64,000 nucleotides of DNA. Source: PFL35 sp041550515 (GTDB taxonomy: Archaea > Thermoplasmatota > E2 > DHVEG-1). Shown here one piece after another: positions 51,149 to 60,529 of the stretch. The translations under genes were made by a program, and so were the position numbers. Below the pieces are notes generated by a model. The model was not told the DNA's origin, ran no database searches, and saw nothing but the letters and a program-made list of their open reading frames with translations. The stretch spans positions 12,068 to 76,067 of the forward strand of contig JBFEOQ010000003.1 in the NCBI GenBank assembly GCA_041550515.1. Direction: 5' to 3'. Position 1 is the stretch's first letter. Each line of letters begins with the position of its first letter.

Positions 51149-52075
51149 ATGATTAATTATGATTTCCCTCCATATAGACCACCTAATGAAGCAATGTCTG
51201 CTCTTATACGGGCTTCTAGAGGTTGTCCTTGGAATAAATGTTTATTTTGTACAATGTATAAAACTCTTAAATTTAAACCCAAATCAGTAGAAGAAGTTAA
51301 AAAAGATATTAATACAGCAGCACAGATTTATAAAGGAGCAAAAACTGTGTTTATAGCTGACTCTGATAGCCTCACGATGAAAAACATAGATGAGATAATT
51401 AAACATATTAAATTACGTTTTCCAAAAATTGATCGAATTACCACTTATGCTAGAGCAAAAACATTAATGAAATTAGGTAAAGATAGACTTAAAAAAATTA
51501 AAAAAGCAGGTCTAAATAGAGTACATATTGGCTTAGAATCGGGTGACAAAAAAACTTTAAAATTTATGTGCAAAGGTACGACAGCGGAAGAAATGATAGC
51601 TGGTGGGAAAGCAGCAAAAGAAGCAGGTTTAGAAGTATCATTTTATATTCTTATTGGTGCAGGTGGAAAGGATAGAATAATAGAGCATGCAAAAGAATCA
51701 GCAAAAGTGTGTAATGAAGTAAATCCAGATTTTATAAGACTTAGAACCCTAGTAGTTCAACATGGTTCACTTTTAGAGGAGAAAATGAACTCCGGTCAAT
51801 ACAAACCTACTTTGCCTGTTCAAAAATTACAAGAAATAAAAACTTTTTTAGAAAACCTTGAAGTTAAACAATGTGAACTTGCTTCCGATCATTTCACAAA
51901 CTATATCTGGGTAGACAAAAACATCGTCTATAGAGGAATTTATGGAACACTACCAAAGGATAAACAAGATATGTTAGATGCATTAAATCAAACGTTGGAT
52001 TTTTTATCAACAGTTGAAGGTGAAATATTAGATGCAACAATACTCTACAAACGAGGTCTAATTACTAATCTTTAA
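51149..52075 (+). CDS. Radical SAM protein (B12-independent, unknown substrate)
   Basis: 308 residues. The radical SAM cluster motif is RGCPWNKCLFC (C-x4-C-x2-C, about 26-36), typical of a group of archaeal and bacterial radical SAM enzymes. HIGLESGDKKTLKFMCKG (about 130) is the SAM-binding Glu-containing strand. FYILIGAGG follows. There is no B12 domain or C-terminal auxiliary cluster. The reaction is not known. It follows the activase by nine bases on the same strand, which suggests a shared transcript and perhaps a role in modification or in making a factor for the neighbouring enzymes. Nothing further supports a specific role. Confidence 0.8.
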   Translation: MINYDFPPYRPPNEAMSALIRASRGCPWNKCLFCTMYKTLKFKPKSVEEVKKDINTAAQIYKGAKTVFIADSDSLTMKNIDEIIKHIKLRFPKIDRITTYARAKTLMKLGKDRLKKIKKAGLNRVHIGLESGDKKTLKFMCKGTTAEEMIAGGKAAKEAGLEVSFYILIGAGGKDRIIEHAKESAKVCNEVNPDFIRLRTLVVQHGSLLEEKMNSGQYKPTLPVQKLQEIKTFLENLEVKQCELASDHFTNYIWVDKNIVYRGIYGTLPKDKQDMLDALNQTLDFLSTVEGEILDATILYKRGLITNL

Positions 52076-52080
52076 AATAT

Positions 52081-52359
52081 TTATCCACCACTTATTGGCA
52101 CAAAAAATAAGACTTCATCATTGTTTTTAAGTTTAGTATCAAGTCCTTTTAAAGCAGAAGCAGGTTTATCATTTACAAATAAACATATATATTCTGCTAA
52201 TTCATCATTTTTTAAAAAGATTTCATTTTTCAACTTAGGGTATTTATTAACTAGATAAGCAAGTAAATCATTTAGAGTCGTACCATTAAAAACTATTTTT
52301 AATTCTTTTTTACCAACGACATCTGAAAAAGGTCTGAGTAACTTTATTTTAATTTTCAT
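52081..52359 (-). CDS. MoaD/ThiS-type ubiquitin-like sulfur carrier
   Basis: 92 residues from the ATG at 52359 (AGGATC just upstream). It shows the beta-grasp fold: KIKLLRPFSDVVGKKEL at the start, DLLAYLVNKYP in the middle, NDEVLFFVPISGG at the end. The C-terminal Gly-Gly is the thiocarboxylate site. MoaD supplies sulfur for molybdopterin, which is also the precursor of tungstopterin. A tungsten aldehyde oxidoreductase lies about 8 kb away, so cofactor synthesis for it is a reasonable role. ThiS for thiamine is an alternative. It follows a permease gene by about 15 bases. Confidence 0.85.
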   Translation of the reverse strand: MKIKIKLLRPFSDVVGKKELKIVFNGTTLNDLLAYLVNKYPKLKNEIFLKNDELAEYICLFVNDKPASALKGLDTKLKNNDEVLFFVPISGG

Positions 52360-52373
52360 ATATGATCCTAATA

Positions 52374-53432
52374 TCAAAAATAAATAGTAAAGATATATAT
52401 TAAGAATACTATGATAGGGACACTAACAATAGTAGTCCAAGTAATAGATAAAGAGGTTGATTTTTTATCTATACCATAAGGTAGTAGAAACATATTTGTA
52501 CTTGTTACTGGTAAAAATGAATTTAGAATAATTATCACAAACCATTTTGTTGAAATTAAACTAAAAATAATTAGTATACCAAAAATAAAAAAAATAATCA
52601 ATGGCGTAATAATCATTGTAATAAGAAATATACTTCTAACCCATAACCAGTGGTCTTCACCATTTTTTGTTTTTTTACTAAACATTTTTTTTATCTCAGT
52701 AATTGTTAAATCACTGGGATGGATACTTGATCCAACATAATAAAGTGCAGCAGGAATAGTAAGTGCTGAAATAAAGGTAAAAATTATAGCTTCTGGAGTT
52801 GCCCAATCTACATTTACTTTCATTGGTCCATGTAATATTATTGCGATAATTACAAAAGAAAGCAGATACCATGGATAAAGTTTTAAATACCAAGGAAGTG
52901 TAAGCAGATTTTTATCTGATTTATGAGTCTCTTTTTTGTGCATATAAGAAAGTAAATAAGGTATTATTGCAAATATAAAAACACCACTAATTGCAATAAA
53001 TATTGCTGCTTCAACTCGCCATGGTGATGTTTCTGTTAATAAAGCTCCTCCAATAAAAGCTGCACTGCGACCTTGGCTCGAGAAAACGGTTTTAATAAAC
53101 AATTGTCTGATAGATTTTTTTAATCCGTATTTATCTGCTTGATATTTTGCAAAAGCATATGTTAAAAAATATATGACAATCAATGTAATACTTATAACAA
53201 CAATAAATAAGATTTGTTTTGTTCCAAAATCAACAAGCAGAAATATTCTAAATAATAATAAGGGAACGAAGAAAAATAATAAAATGAGACCTATCTTTTT
53301 CATGATTCGATCTATTTTATTTCTACTGGTTACTTTTGCAATAAGGAAAGTTACTATTAGTCCAACTAAAATCCACGGAAGAGCATAGAGGCCAGAAATA
53401 TATATTATTGCCTCTTTTAATAAATCAATCAT
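52374..53432 (-). CDS. AEC-type membrane permease
   Basis: 352 residues with about ten hydrophobic helices. The repeated five-helix architecture and the conserved-type segments IKTVFSSQGRSAAFIGGAL (about 112) and TIPAALYYVGSSIHPSDL (about 228) resemble auxin efflux carrier (AEC) permeases. That family exports or imports organic acids such as malonate and malate. The gene ends just before moaD on the same strand and lies 18 bases after the PaaK gene, so export or uptake of an aromatic or other organic acid is possible. Family assignment is moderately certain, the substrate unknown. Confidence 0.65.
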   Translation of the reverse strand: MIDLLKEAIIYISGLYALPWILVGLIVTFLIAKVTSRNKIDRIMKKIGLILLFFFVPLLLFRIFLLVDFGTKQILFIVVISITLIVIYFLTYAFAKYQADKYGLKKSIRQLFIKTVFSSQGRSAAFIGGALLTETSPWRVEAAIFIAISGVFIFAIIPYLLSYMHKKETHKSDKNLLTLPWYLKLYPWYLLSFVIIAIILHGPMKVNVDWATPEAIIFTFISALTIPAALYYVGSSIHPSDLTITEIKKMFSKKTKNGEDHWLWVRSIFLITMIITPLIIFFIFGILIIFSLISTKWFVIIILNSFLPVTSTNMFLLPYGIDKKSTSLSITWTTIVSVPIIVFLIYIFTIYF

Positions 53433-53450
53433 TTAGATTTTGCTCCTGAT

Positions 53451-54743
53451 TTATCGATCTACGACTCTGATAGCTTTACCAATACTTCTTGGGATTGATT
53501 TTGGTTCGACAACTTTTACAGGTACTCGTAAGCTCAAAATACTAAAGAGTTCTTCCTCTGCTTTATGTTCAAGATCTTCGATACGTCCATCTTTCCATCT
53601 TTTTTCTGTAGTTTCAACTTCGACAGATAGAGAAATTATACTGCCTTTCTTTGTTTTAATAATTTGATAATTATTACTTAAATCTTCAATTTGCATTAGG
53701 GCTGTTTCAATTTGTGATGGAAAAACAATAACACCTTTTATTTTCATCATATCATCAGATCGACCTTTGATACGTGATTGAATTGGGAGTGTTCTACCAC
53801 ATTCACACTTTTCATCATATAGAATCGCCAGATCTCTAGTTCTAAAGCGAAGAGCTGGAAAAGCTTCTTTAGTAAGAGTAGTAAATATGAGCTCTCCCTC
53901 TTCACCATAGGCTAATGATTCCCCGGTAGCTGGATTAATAACCTCAGGATAAAAGTAATCAGCATTAATATGCAACTTTTTACAGCTGCATTCAGAAACA
54001 ACACCTGGACCAATAATCTCTGTTAATCCATAATGTTCATGAGCAACAATTCCCCAACGCTTTTCAACATTTGATCGCAGTTCTTCACTCCAAGATTCAG
54101 CACCAAAACAACCGATTCTTAGTTTAAAATCCTTTAGAGGATCAAGACCCATATACTCAGCTGTTTCAGCCATATACATTGAATATGAAGGAGTACAAAC
54201 AAGTGCAGTAGTACCAAAATCCTTCATAATAGTTATCTGTCTCTTAGTATTACCAGAACTAATAGTAATTACCATCGCACCAATTTTTTGTGCACCTTTT
54301 TCAAAACCATGAGCTCCTGTAAACAACCCATAACCATAGGCATTCTGCATAATATCATTTTTACGTAAACCGTTAGCCCATAATGACCTTGCCATTACCT
54401 CTGCCCAGAGTTCTACATCATTTATTGTATAAGGTCCTACAACTGGTTTACCTGTAGTTCCAGAAGATGCATGAACTTCTATAATATCATCAACTTCGGT
54501 ACAAACGAGCCCAAAGGGATAAAACTCTCTGAGATCCTGCTTTGTTAAAAAAGAGATTTTTTCAATATCTTTCAAAGATTTAATTTTATCAGCATCAATT
54601 TTTACTTCTTTTAGACGATTTCTATAAAACCTATTATTTTTATAAACATAATTAATTAAATTTTTTAATCTTTTTAGTTGTAAATTTTTTAACTCATTCG
54701 AAGACATTGTTTCTATTTTTGGAGTCCAAAATTTTTTTGACAT
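53451..54743 (-). CDS. Phenylacetate-CoA ligase family (PaaK)
   Basis: 430 residues, the normal size for PaaK. The N-terminal WTPKIETMSSNELKNLQLKR is the family hallmark. The P-loop is ASSGTTGKPVVGPY (about 92). ECSCKKLHINADYFYPEV and CECGRTLPIQSRIKGRSDDM (about 320) are PaaK-specific, and VVEPKSIPRSIGKAIRVVDR carries the catalytic Lys. It makes aryl-CoA from arylacetates such as phenylacetate and indoleacetate. In archaea, PaaK homologues also act on other aryl acids. It is adjacent to a permease and divergent from a symporter, so it may be the entry point for a second aromatic acid. Confidence 0.9.
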   Translation of the reverse strand: MSKKFWTPKIETMSSNELKNLQLKRLKNLINYVYKNNRFYRNRLKEVKIDADKIKSLKDIEKISFLTKQDLREFYPFGLVCTEVDDIIEVHASSGTTGKPVVGPYTINDVELWAEVMARSLWANGLRKNDIMQNAYGYGLFTGAHGFEKGAQKIGAMVITISSGNTKRQITIMKDFGTTALVCTPSYSMYMAETAEYMGLDPLKDFKLRIGCFGAESWSEELRSNVEKRWGIVAHEHYGLTEIIGPGVVSECSCKKLHINADYFYPEVINPATGESLAYGEEGELIFTTLTKEAFPALRFRTRDLAILYDEKCECGRTLPIQSRIKGRSDDMMKIKGVIVFPSQIETALMQIEDLSNNYQIIKTKKGSIISLSVEVETTEKRWKDGRIEDLEHKAEEELFSILSLRVPVKVVEPKSIPRSIGKAIRVVDR

Positions 54744-54888
54744 ATGGGTTCCCCCGATTGCTTGCTGAATAAACTATTTAGATTTAATTATTTCTGATAA
54801 AAATTAAGAAAAATATAAATTGAATAATAGGTTTCCCAGGTAAAAACTATCATTAATGTATCTAATTATTTTATGGAGGAAAATAATA

Positions 54889-55062
54889 ATGAGTTTAATA
54901 CTTGGTATGGATCTAGTTGTATTTATAGCATGGATCGGTACAATATTCTCAGCAGTATTATGCGTTTTATATGGAATTTACTATGAATATTTTAAAAAAT
55001 CCTGTAAGGAAAAAATTTCTGTTATTAAAAACAATAAATCTGAAAAAAAGGAGCTTGAATAA
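54889..55062 (+). CDS. Small symporter accessory membrane protein
   Basis: 57 residues starting at an ATG nine bases after GGAGG. An earlier in-frame ATG (54856) has no ribosome site. Residues 5-30 form one hydrophobic helix (LGMDLVVFIAWIGTIFSAVL), followed by a Lys-rich cytoplasmic tail. The sequence fits the small accessory protein often encoded before SSS symporters. The next gene, starting two bases after its stop, is such a symporter. It parallels the 37-residue partner at 23521, although the two are not similar beyond composition. Confidence 0.78.
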   Translation: MSLILGMDLVVFIAWIGTIFSAVLCVLYGIYYEYFKKSCKEKISVIKNNKSEKKELE

Positions 55063-55064
55063 AC

Positions 55065-56630
55065 ATGGATATACTCTTGTTTGTGATTTCCATGGCTCTT
55101 TTTACGTTTGTATTTACTTTTCTTGGTTATTTAGGATATAAAAAAACTAAAACTGCAGAGGATTATTATGTTGCCGGTCGTAAAATGGGGCCAATTGTTA
55201 TTGCATTTTCATATGGAGCTACTTTTATTAGTGCTGTTGCTTTAATTGGTTTTTCAGGTATTGCCTCAATTTATGGTCATTCCCTGCTTTGGTTAGCTTT
55301 TCTAAATATTTTTGTAGGAATTTTAATAGCTTTTATTTTTTATGGTTTTCGAACTAGAAAAATGGGTTTATCATTAAAAGCAGTTACACTTCCGGAGTTA
55401 TTTGGTAATCGATTTAATTCTAAAAAATTTCAAGCGGTTTCTGGATTAATTATTGCTATTTTTATGATAGTTTATACAACAGCAGTATTTCTTGCAATAT
55501 CTTCTCTTTTTGTTGTAACCTTTGGGATTCCTTATTGGGTTTGTGTAGTTTTGTTCACTTTAATTGTTGGGATTTATCTTATTGTTGGAGGTTTGTATGC
55601 AGTAATGTGGACTCATGCAATCCAAGGTATTGTAATGCTAATTGGTATGCTTATTTTAACTGTTGGTATCTATTGGATGCTTGGTGGGATTGAACCTGCT
55701 CATGAAGCTGCAGCAGCGTTAACCTCAAATCAACTTATTGATATGGGTTGGACATCAGTACCTGCAGGGTTTACAACTTTAACATCTATGCCTGAAACTT
55801 TTTCCCCTACTTTTATGCTTCTATTAACCCTTATTTTTGGAGTAGGAATTGGAGTTCTAGCACAACCTCAACTTGTCATAAGATATTTATCTGCTAAAGA
55901 TGAAAGATCTCTTCGACGTGCAATTCCATATGGTGGTATATTCATTCTTCTGATGACATTTTTTGCTTTTTCAATTGGACCTTTATGTAACGTATTAATG
56001 ATAAGAAATGGATTAAACTATCCTGGTACTCCCGATCAGGTTGTACCATTAATAGTAAATGAGCTCTTTCCACCTTGGTTTGTTATTTTATTTTTATTTG
56101 CAGTTTTATCAGCAGCCATGTCTACAGCAAGTGCATTATTTCATACAGCAGGAGCTTCAATTGGTCGAGATGTTTGTGAAAAAGGAATAATGAAAAAATG
56201 TTCAGAAAAAAAATCTCTCCTTATAACTCGCATAGCAACGCTTGTTATTATAATTGCGACACTTGTAATTTCTTTAAATCCACCAGATGTTGTTGCAGTA
56301 CTAACCTCCTTCTTTTTTGGATTGATGGCATGTACTTTCCTAGCTCCATATACGCTTATGCTTTATTGGAAAAAAACAAGTAGAGTAGGTGCCTGGATTG
56401 GCATGATGGGTGGATTTATTTTCACAATGTTTTGGTATTGTTTAATATACTTTAAAACAGCACCACAGTTAATTGGTAACTCAATATCAAATAATTACTT
56501 GGTAAACATGCTTGACCCTATTTTCATTGGTATACCATTATCATTCATTTTAACTTTTGTATTTAGTATCTTAATCAAACAAGATAATAATGAGATAAAA
56601 TCAATGAAAAAAGCTTTTGAAAACATTTAA
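55065..56630 (+). CDS. Sodium:solute symporter (SSS family)
   Basis: 521 residues with about 13 membrane helices. AEDYYVAGRKMGPIVIAFSY (about 30) and AAMSTASALFHTAGASIGRD (about 350) are family signatures. The segment GIGVLAQPQLVIRYLSAKDE is similar to acetate, proline and pantothenate carriers. Its substrate cannot be read, but it stands divergent from an aryl-CoA ligase at the edge of the aromatic island, so uptake of an organic or aromatic acid is plausible. The start lies two bases after its small partner, with AAGGAG in the partner's last codons as ribosome site. Confidence 0.88.
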   Translation: MDILLFVISMALFTFVFTFLGYLGYKKTKTAEDYYVAGRKMGPIVIAFSYGATFISAVALIGFSGIASIYGHSLLWLAFLNIFVGILIAFIFYGFRTRKMGLSLKAVTLPELFGNRFNSKKFQAVSGLIIAIFMIVYTTAVFLAISSLFVVTFGIPYWVCVVLFTLIVGIYLIVGGLYAVMWTHAIQGIVMLIGMLILTVGIYWMLGGIEPAHEAAAALTSNQLIDMGWTSVPAGFTTLTSMPETFSPTFMLLLTLIFGVGIGVLAQPQLVIRYLSAKDERSLRRAIPYGGIFILLMTFFAFSIGPLCNVLMIRNGLNYPGTPDQVVPLIVNELFPPWFVILFLFAVLSAAMSTASALFHTAGASIGRDVCEKGIMKKCSEKKSLLITRIATLVIIIATLVISLNPPDVVAVLTSFFFGLMACTFLAPYTLMLYWKKTSRVGAWIGMMGGFIFTMFWYCLIYFKTAPQLIGNSISNNYLVNMLDPIFIGIPLSFILTFVFSILIKQDNNEIKSMKKAFENI

Positions 56631-56690
56631 AACATTTTTATATTATTAAAATGTTCATGAGAAATCATAAATCTTAAAGGAATACGATTT

Positions 56691-57842
56691 ATGAAAATTA
56701 TAATTCTTGGCGCAGGTTTAATGGGTCGTGCAATTGTATTTGATTTGATTAATTTTAGTAATTTTGAAAAGATAACAATCATAGATAATAATAAATCAAA
56801 TTTAAATGTAATAAAAAAAATTTATAAAGATAAGAGAATAGAATATAATTTATTAGATGTGAGTAATATATTAAAAATCCAGAAAAAATTTCAAGAAAAT
56901 GATATTGTTATTTCCGCTGTTCCTTATAATTATAATTACCAATTAACAAAAATAGCAATTGATACAAATACACATTTTATTGATCTTGGTGGAAATAATA
57001 CTATCGTACAAAAACAAAAAACTTTTGATAAAACTGCAAAAGAAGCTAAAATTAAAATTATCCCTGATTGTGGTTTAGCACCAGGTATTGTATCAATTAT
57101 AACTCGCGATATTGTTAATTACTATGATAGTGTTGATTATGTTAAATTACGTGTCGGTGGTTTACCAAAAAATCCTATACCCCCTTTAAATTATCAATTT
57201 GTTTTTTCCCCAAATGGTCTTATAAATGAATATATTCAAGATGCAATTGTTCTTGAAAATGAAAAAGTAGTTACTAAAAAATCAATGACTGAACTAGAGA
57301 AAATCACTTTTCCAAAACCATTTGGTGAAATGGAGGCATTTGTTACATCTGGAGGTTGCTCAACATTACCATATACATTTAAATATATAATTAAATATCT
57401 TGATTATAAAACAATAAGATATCCAGGTCACTGTGAAAAATTTAGATTATTATTAGATTTAGGGCTTGGTAGTGATAAAATAATTAAAATCAATGGATTT
57501 GAGATAAAACCAAGAAAAATATTAATTAATATTTTAAAAAAATTAATTCCAGAAACTGGTGAAGATGTGGTATTGATTAAAATTTTTTCAAAAGGAGTTA
57601 AAAACAATAAAAAAATAAAAACTGAGTATACAATGATAGATTATTTTGATAAAAAAAACAATATTACTGCTATGATGCGAACTACAGGTTATCCAGTTTC
57701 AATCATTGCACAAATGATTGAACAAAATATAATTGACAAATATGGTGTTTTTACATCTGAGGAAATAATTAATCCAAAATATTTTTTTAAAGAGTTAGAA
57801 AAAAGAGGTATAATTATTAAAAAAAGTATAATGAAAATATGA
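56691..57842 (+). CDS. Saccharopine dehydrogenase-like / lysine dehydrogenase-like oxidoreductase
   Basis: 383 residues. The N-terminal Rossmann motif IILGAGLMGRAIVFDLI and AVPYNYNYQLTKIAIDTNTH (about 77), then PDCGLAPGIVSIITRDIVNY (about 124), mark the Lys9/LYS1 superfamily. The C-terminal half, with FTxGxCSTLPYTF-like VTSGGCSTLPYTF and FRLLLDLGLGSD, matches saccharopine reductase and lysine 6-dehydrogenase types. It would act on lysine or a relative, with NAD(P). It is followed by a four-base overlap with taw3, so the two are co-transcribed. No other lysine genes are adjacent, so the precise reaction is uncertain. Confidence 0.82.
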   Translation: MKIIILGAGLMGRAIVFDLINFSNFEKITIIDNNKSNLNVIKKIYKDKRIEYNLLDVSNILKIQKKFQENDIVISAVPYNYNYQLTKIAIDTNTHFIDLGGNNTIVQKQKTFDKTAKEAKIKIIPDCGLAPGIVSIITRDIVNYYDSVDYVKLRVGGLPKNPIPPLNYQFVFSPNGLINEYIQDAIVLENEKVVTKKSMTELEKITFPKPFGEMEAFVTSGGCSTLPYTFKYIIKYLDYKTIRYPGHCEKFRLLLDLGLGSDKIIKINGFEIKPRKILINILKKLIPETGEDVVLIKIFSKGVKNNKKIKTEYTMIDYFDKKNNITAMMRTTGYPVSIIAQMIEQNIIDKYGVFTSEEIINPKYFFKELEKRGIIIKKSIMKI

Positions 57843-58414
57843 AAAAAGATATAGATTTTTATAAAAACAAAAAACAGATACTCGAAAAACTAAAAAATGC
57901 AAAAAAAGAAAATTTAGTTGATAAAGGAATAATTCCACTAATTGATATTATTAATTCTAATAATAATTATTATACTAGTAGTAGTTGCTATGGTAGAATA
58001 GTTGTCCTTGAATTGCCTGATCTTGGTGATAAGAAAAATGCTGTTTTTCTTGGTAAATGGCATAAAGAAATAAAACCAGAAGATGTTTTCTTGGCATTAG
58101 ATAAAAGCTCAAATAAAGGTCAACTATGGTTTCTTGCTCAATCCCCAATTATTCATGTTCATTCAATAAACATTAACTCAGCAGATCAATTGGTTAAAAT
58201 TGCGGTTAATTGTGGTTTTAAACATAGTAGTTTTAAAACAAGTAAAAAGAATATAATTGTTGAGATAGTAAGTACAGAGCGAATTGATGCACCAATTGGA
58301 TTAAATGGAGAATTATATTGTGATAAAAATTATATTTTTTTACTTACAGATATAGCAAATAAAGTCATAAAAAAATCTTTTTTAAAACTTGAAAAACTTA
58401 AAAATTCATTATAA
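57839..58414 (+). CDS. taw3: tRNA-Phe wyosine methyltransferase Taw3/TYW3
   Basis: 191 residues. It methylates N4 of the wyosine precursor at position 37 of tRNA-Phe using SAM. The family block SSCYGRIVVLELPDLGDKKN (about 44-63), FLGKWHKEI and WFLAQSPIIHVHSININSAD (about 99-118) are diagnostic, as is HSSFKTSKKNIIVEI. Taw3 is confined to archaea and eukaryotes, supporting the archaeal origin of the window. It overlaps the dehydrogenase gene upstream by four bases. Confidence 0.92.
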   Translation: MKKDIDFYKNKKQILEKLKNAKKENLVDKGIIPLIDIINSNNNYYTSSSCYGRIVVLELPDLGDKKNAVFLGKWHKEIKPEDVFLALDKSSNKGQLWFLAQSPIIHVHSININSADQLVKIAVNCGFKHSSFKTSKKNIIVEIVSTERIDAPIGLNGELYCDKNYIFLLTDIANKVIKKSFLKLEKLKNSL

Positions 58415-58494
58415 AGAAAATTTAAATTTTTTTATAATTTTTAAGAAATATTTAAGTACTTGTAAAATAACAAATTAATTTAAGGTATAAAAAT

Positions 58495-58767
58495 ATGAAA
58501 AAGATTAAAGTACTTATTATGTCAATAATTTTTTGGGTATTATTGATTATATTATCAAGTGTTTGGTTAGTTTTCTTAATAATAAATAATATTGCCTTTG
58601 GAAAGTTTAATATTTTCTTATTTTTTATTTTTATAGTGGCAGGTTTAAGTTTTTCACTATCGATTTATTTTATATACCAAATTATTTTTGATACAAGAGT
58701 TGAACTAAAAAAAGCACTTGAAAAAGAAAATAGTATAGAAGATATTATTAAAATGAATAACTCTTAG
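58495..58767 (+). CDS. Small two-helix membrane protein, unknown
   Basis: 90 residues. Two hydrophobic helices (residues 7-32 and 40-63) are followed by a charged C-terminus (VELKKALEKENSIEDIIKMN). The stop is followed by a convergent unknown gene. No family is recognised. AAGGTATAAAA upstream offers a TATA-like element and a weak ribosome site. Coding is supported by an in-frame ATG, a clean membrane topology and codon use like its neighbours. Confidence 0.6.
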   Translation: MKKIKVLIMSIIFWVLLIILSSVWLVFLIINNIAFGKFNIFLFFIFIVAGLSFSLSIYFIYQIIFDTRVELKKALEKENSIEDIIKMNNS

Positions 58768-58805
58768 AACAACCATAAATATTTAACTACAATAAATGAG
58801 TTTAT

Positions 58806-59156
58806 CTAGTTACAGTAGCTATGTATAACCCATGCTTCTTTTGGTATTTTTTTATAAATTTTATATGGATCATCGGTTTTTTCTTCAGAAGCTACTTGTT
58901 TTATAACCTCATCATTAAAAGACCAATAAAATTTTCTAGTAATTTTTCCTTTATCTTTAAATTCTTCACGCCTTTGTCTTAAAAAGTTTTGTCTTTCAAG
59001 CTCATATAAAAGTTGTCTTGAATATTTGTCGATAGTCATATCTTCTATTTCATCTTGACCATCAAAAATTTTTTCAACAGTTTTTGTTAATGCAATAGCA
59101 TCCTCTTTTTCCATTTCAAAACGGTTTTTTAAGGCTATCATTAGTAAACGTTTCAT
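58806..59156 (-). CDS. Hypothetical archaeal protein (winged-helix-like)
   Basis: 116 residues, charged, mostly helical. The N-terminal helices (LLMIALKNRFEMEKEDAIAL) and the central RQLLYELERQNFLRQRREEF followed by KITRKFYWSF suggest a winged-helix or small archaeal DUF (DUF6015-like) fold. This resemblance is weak. The ATG is preceded by AGAGGTTTTAAAA. It stands between a small membrane protein and serC, with its own promoter region shared with serC. Confidence 0.6.
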   Translation of the reverse strand: MKRLLMIALKNRFEMEKEDAIALTKTVEKIFDGQDEIEDMTIDKYSRQLLYELERQNFLRQRREEFKDKGKITRKFYWSFNDEVIKQVASEEKTDDPYKIYKKIPKEAWVIHSYCN

Positions 59157-59308
59157 TTTTAAAACCTCTTATAGTTATTTCTTTGAAGTTTTTGTTTAAA
59201 AAGACTTGTTGTACAATTCTTATCCTACTTCTTTACAAGAGGTATCCGAATTATTTAAATTCCACTTTTTTATACGGTGGTTAAAAATAGTATTATGGGG
59301 TAAAATTT

Positions 59309-60394
59309 ATGGAAAAGCGTGTTTATAATTTTTATGCGGGTCCCGCTACATTGCCATTACCAGTATTAAAAAAAGCACAGGATGAATTTTTAAATTTTCA
59401 TGATACAGGTATGTCAATATTAGAGATATCTCATAGATCTAAAGAATATAATGAGATACATGTGAATGCTTCAGAGCTAATAAAAGAACTTATTGGTATT
59501 CCTGACAACTACAAAATCCTATGGTTACAGGGTGGTGCCTCGACTCAGTTCTTTATGGCACCTCTTAACCTTAGTATTTCTGGTAAACCTATGGAATATG
59601 TTAATACAGGATCCTGGGCAAAAAAAGCAATTAAAGAAGCTAAACTATATGGTGAAGTAAAAATTGTTGCTTCCTCAGAAGATGAAAAATTTTCATATAT
59701 TCCAAAAAATGTAAAATTTAGTGACAGTTCATCGTTTGCACATATAACGGGTAATGAAACAATAGGCGGAATAGAATGGCAGGAATGGCCAAAAGCGCCA
59801 AATTCAGTGCCTCTTGTATGTGATATGTCCTCTAATTTTATTAACAAGGTTATTGATATTAATAAATTTGGGGTAATATATGCAGGTGCACAAAAAAATC
59901 TAGGACCTGCTGGAATAACTATTGTAATAGTCAGAGATGATTTATTAAATCGAGTATCAGAAGATATACCGACTATGCTTAAATGGAAGACTCATGCAGA
60001 AAAAGATTCTTTATATAATACCGCGCCATGTTTTGCTATATATTTATGTAAACTAGTACTTGAACATATTAAAAATTTTGGTGGAATCCCAGTTATGGAA
60101 AAACAGAATCGTAAAAAAGCAAAAATGGTTTATGATGTTATAGATAAATCAAATGGGTTTTATAAAGGTGTAGCTAGAAAGGATTCTAGATCTCTTATGA
60201 ATGTTACTTTTAATTTAACAACACCTGAACTTGAAGTAAAATGTGTAGATGAAGCTAAGAAAAAAAATCTTATTGGTCTTAAGGGCCATAGATCTGTTGG
60301 TGGTATGAGAGCATCTATATATAATGCAATGTCAGTTGAAGGTGTGTCAGCACTCTGTGAATTTTTACAGGATTTTCAAGAACAAAATCAATAA
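59309..60394 (+). CDS. serC: Phosphoserine aminotransferase
   Basis: 361 residues, PLP-dependent class V aminotransferase. YNFYAGPATLPLPVLKKAQD at the start is the SerC signature. LQGGASTQFFMAPLNL (about 70) and VCDMSSNFINKVIDINKFG (about 170) are PLP-binding, and YAGAQKNLGPAG (about 191) carries the Lys that forms the aldimine. GLKGHRSVGGMRASIYNAM ends the catalytic core. It converts 3-phosphohydroxypyruvate and glutamate to phosphoserine. This is the bacterial/eukaryal SerC type. Many archaea use a different aminotransferase, so transfer is plausible. No serA or serB adjoins. Confidence 0.95.
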   Translation: MEKRVYNFYAGPATLPLPVLKKAQDEFLNFHDTGMSILEISHRSKEYNEIHVNASELIKELIGIPDNYKILWLQGGASTQFFMAPLNLSISGKPMEYVNTGSWAKKAIKEAKLYGEVKIVASSEDEKFSYIPKNVKFSDSSSFAHITGNETIGGIEWQEWPKAPNSVPLVCDMSSNFINKVIDINKFGVIYAGAQKNLGPAGITIVIVRDDLLNRVSEDIPTMLKWKTHAEKDSLYNTAPCFAIYLCKLVLEHIKNFGGIPVMEKQNRKKAKMVYDVIDKSNGFYKGVARKDSRSLMNVTFNLTTPELEVKCVDEAKKKNLIGLKGHRSVGGMRASIYNAMSVEGVSALCEFLQDFQEQNQ

Positions 60395-60405
60395 GACAAA
60401 ATTAA

Positions 60406-60420
60406 TTTTTTTTATTTTTC
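60406..60420 (+). terminator. T-rich terminator after serC
   Basis: Near-continuous T (with one A) begins about 12 bases after the serC stop, without a hairpin. This is a typical archaeal terminator form. Confidence 0.45.
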
Positions 60421-60529
60421 CTTATTATTTTTTTCTTAAAACTTTTCAAAATGACATTTTATCAGGTTAACTTTAAATACCTTATTTTATAAAAATTGGA
60501 AGTAAAGATATTAGAGTTGAGGGTGAAAA

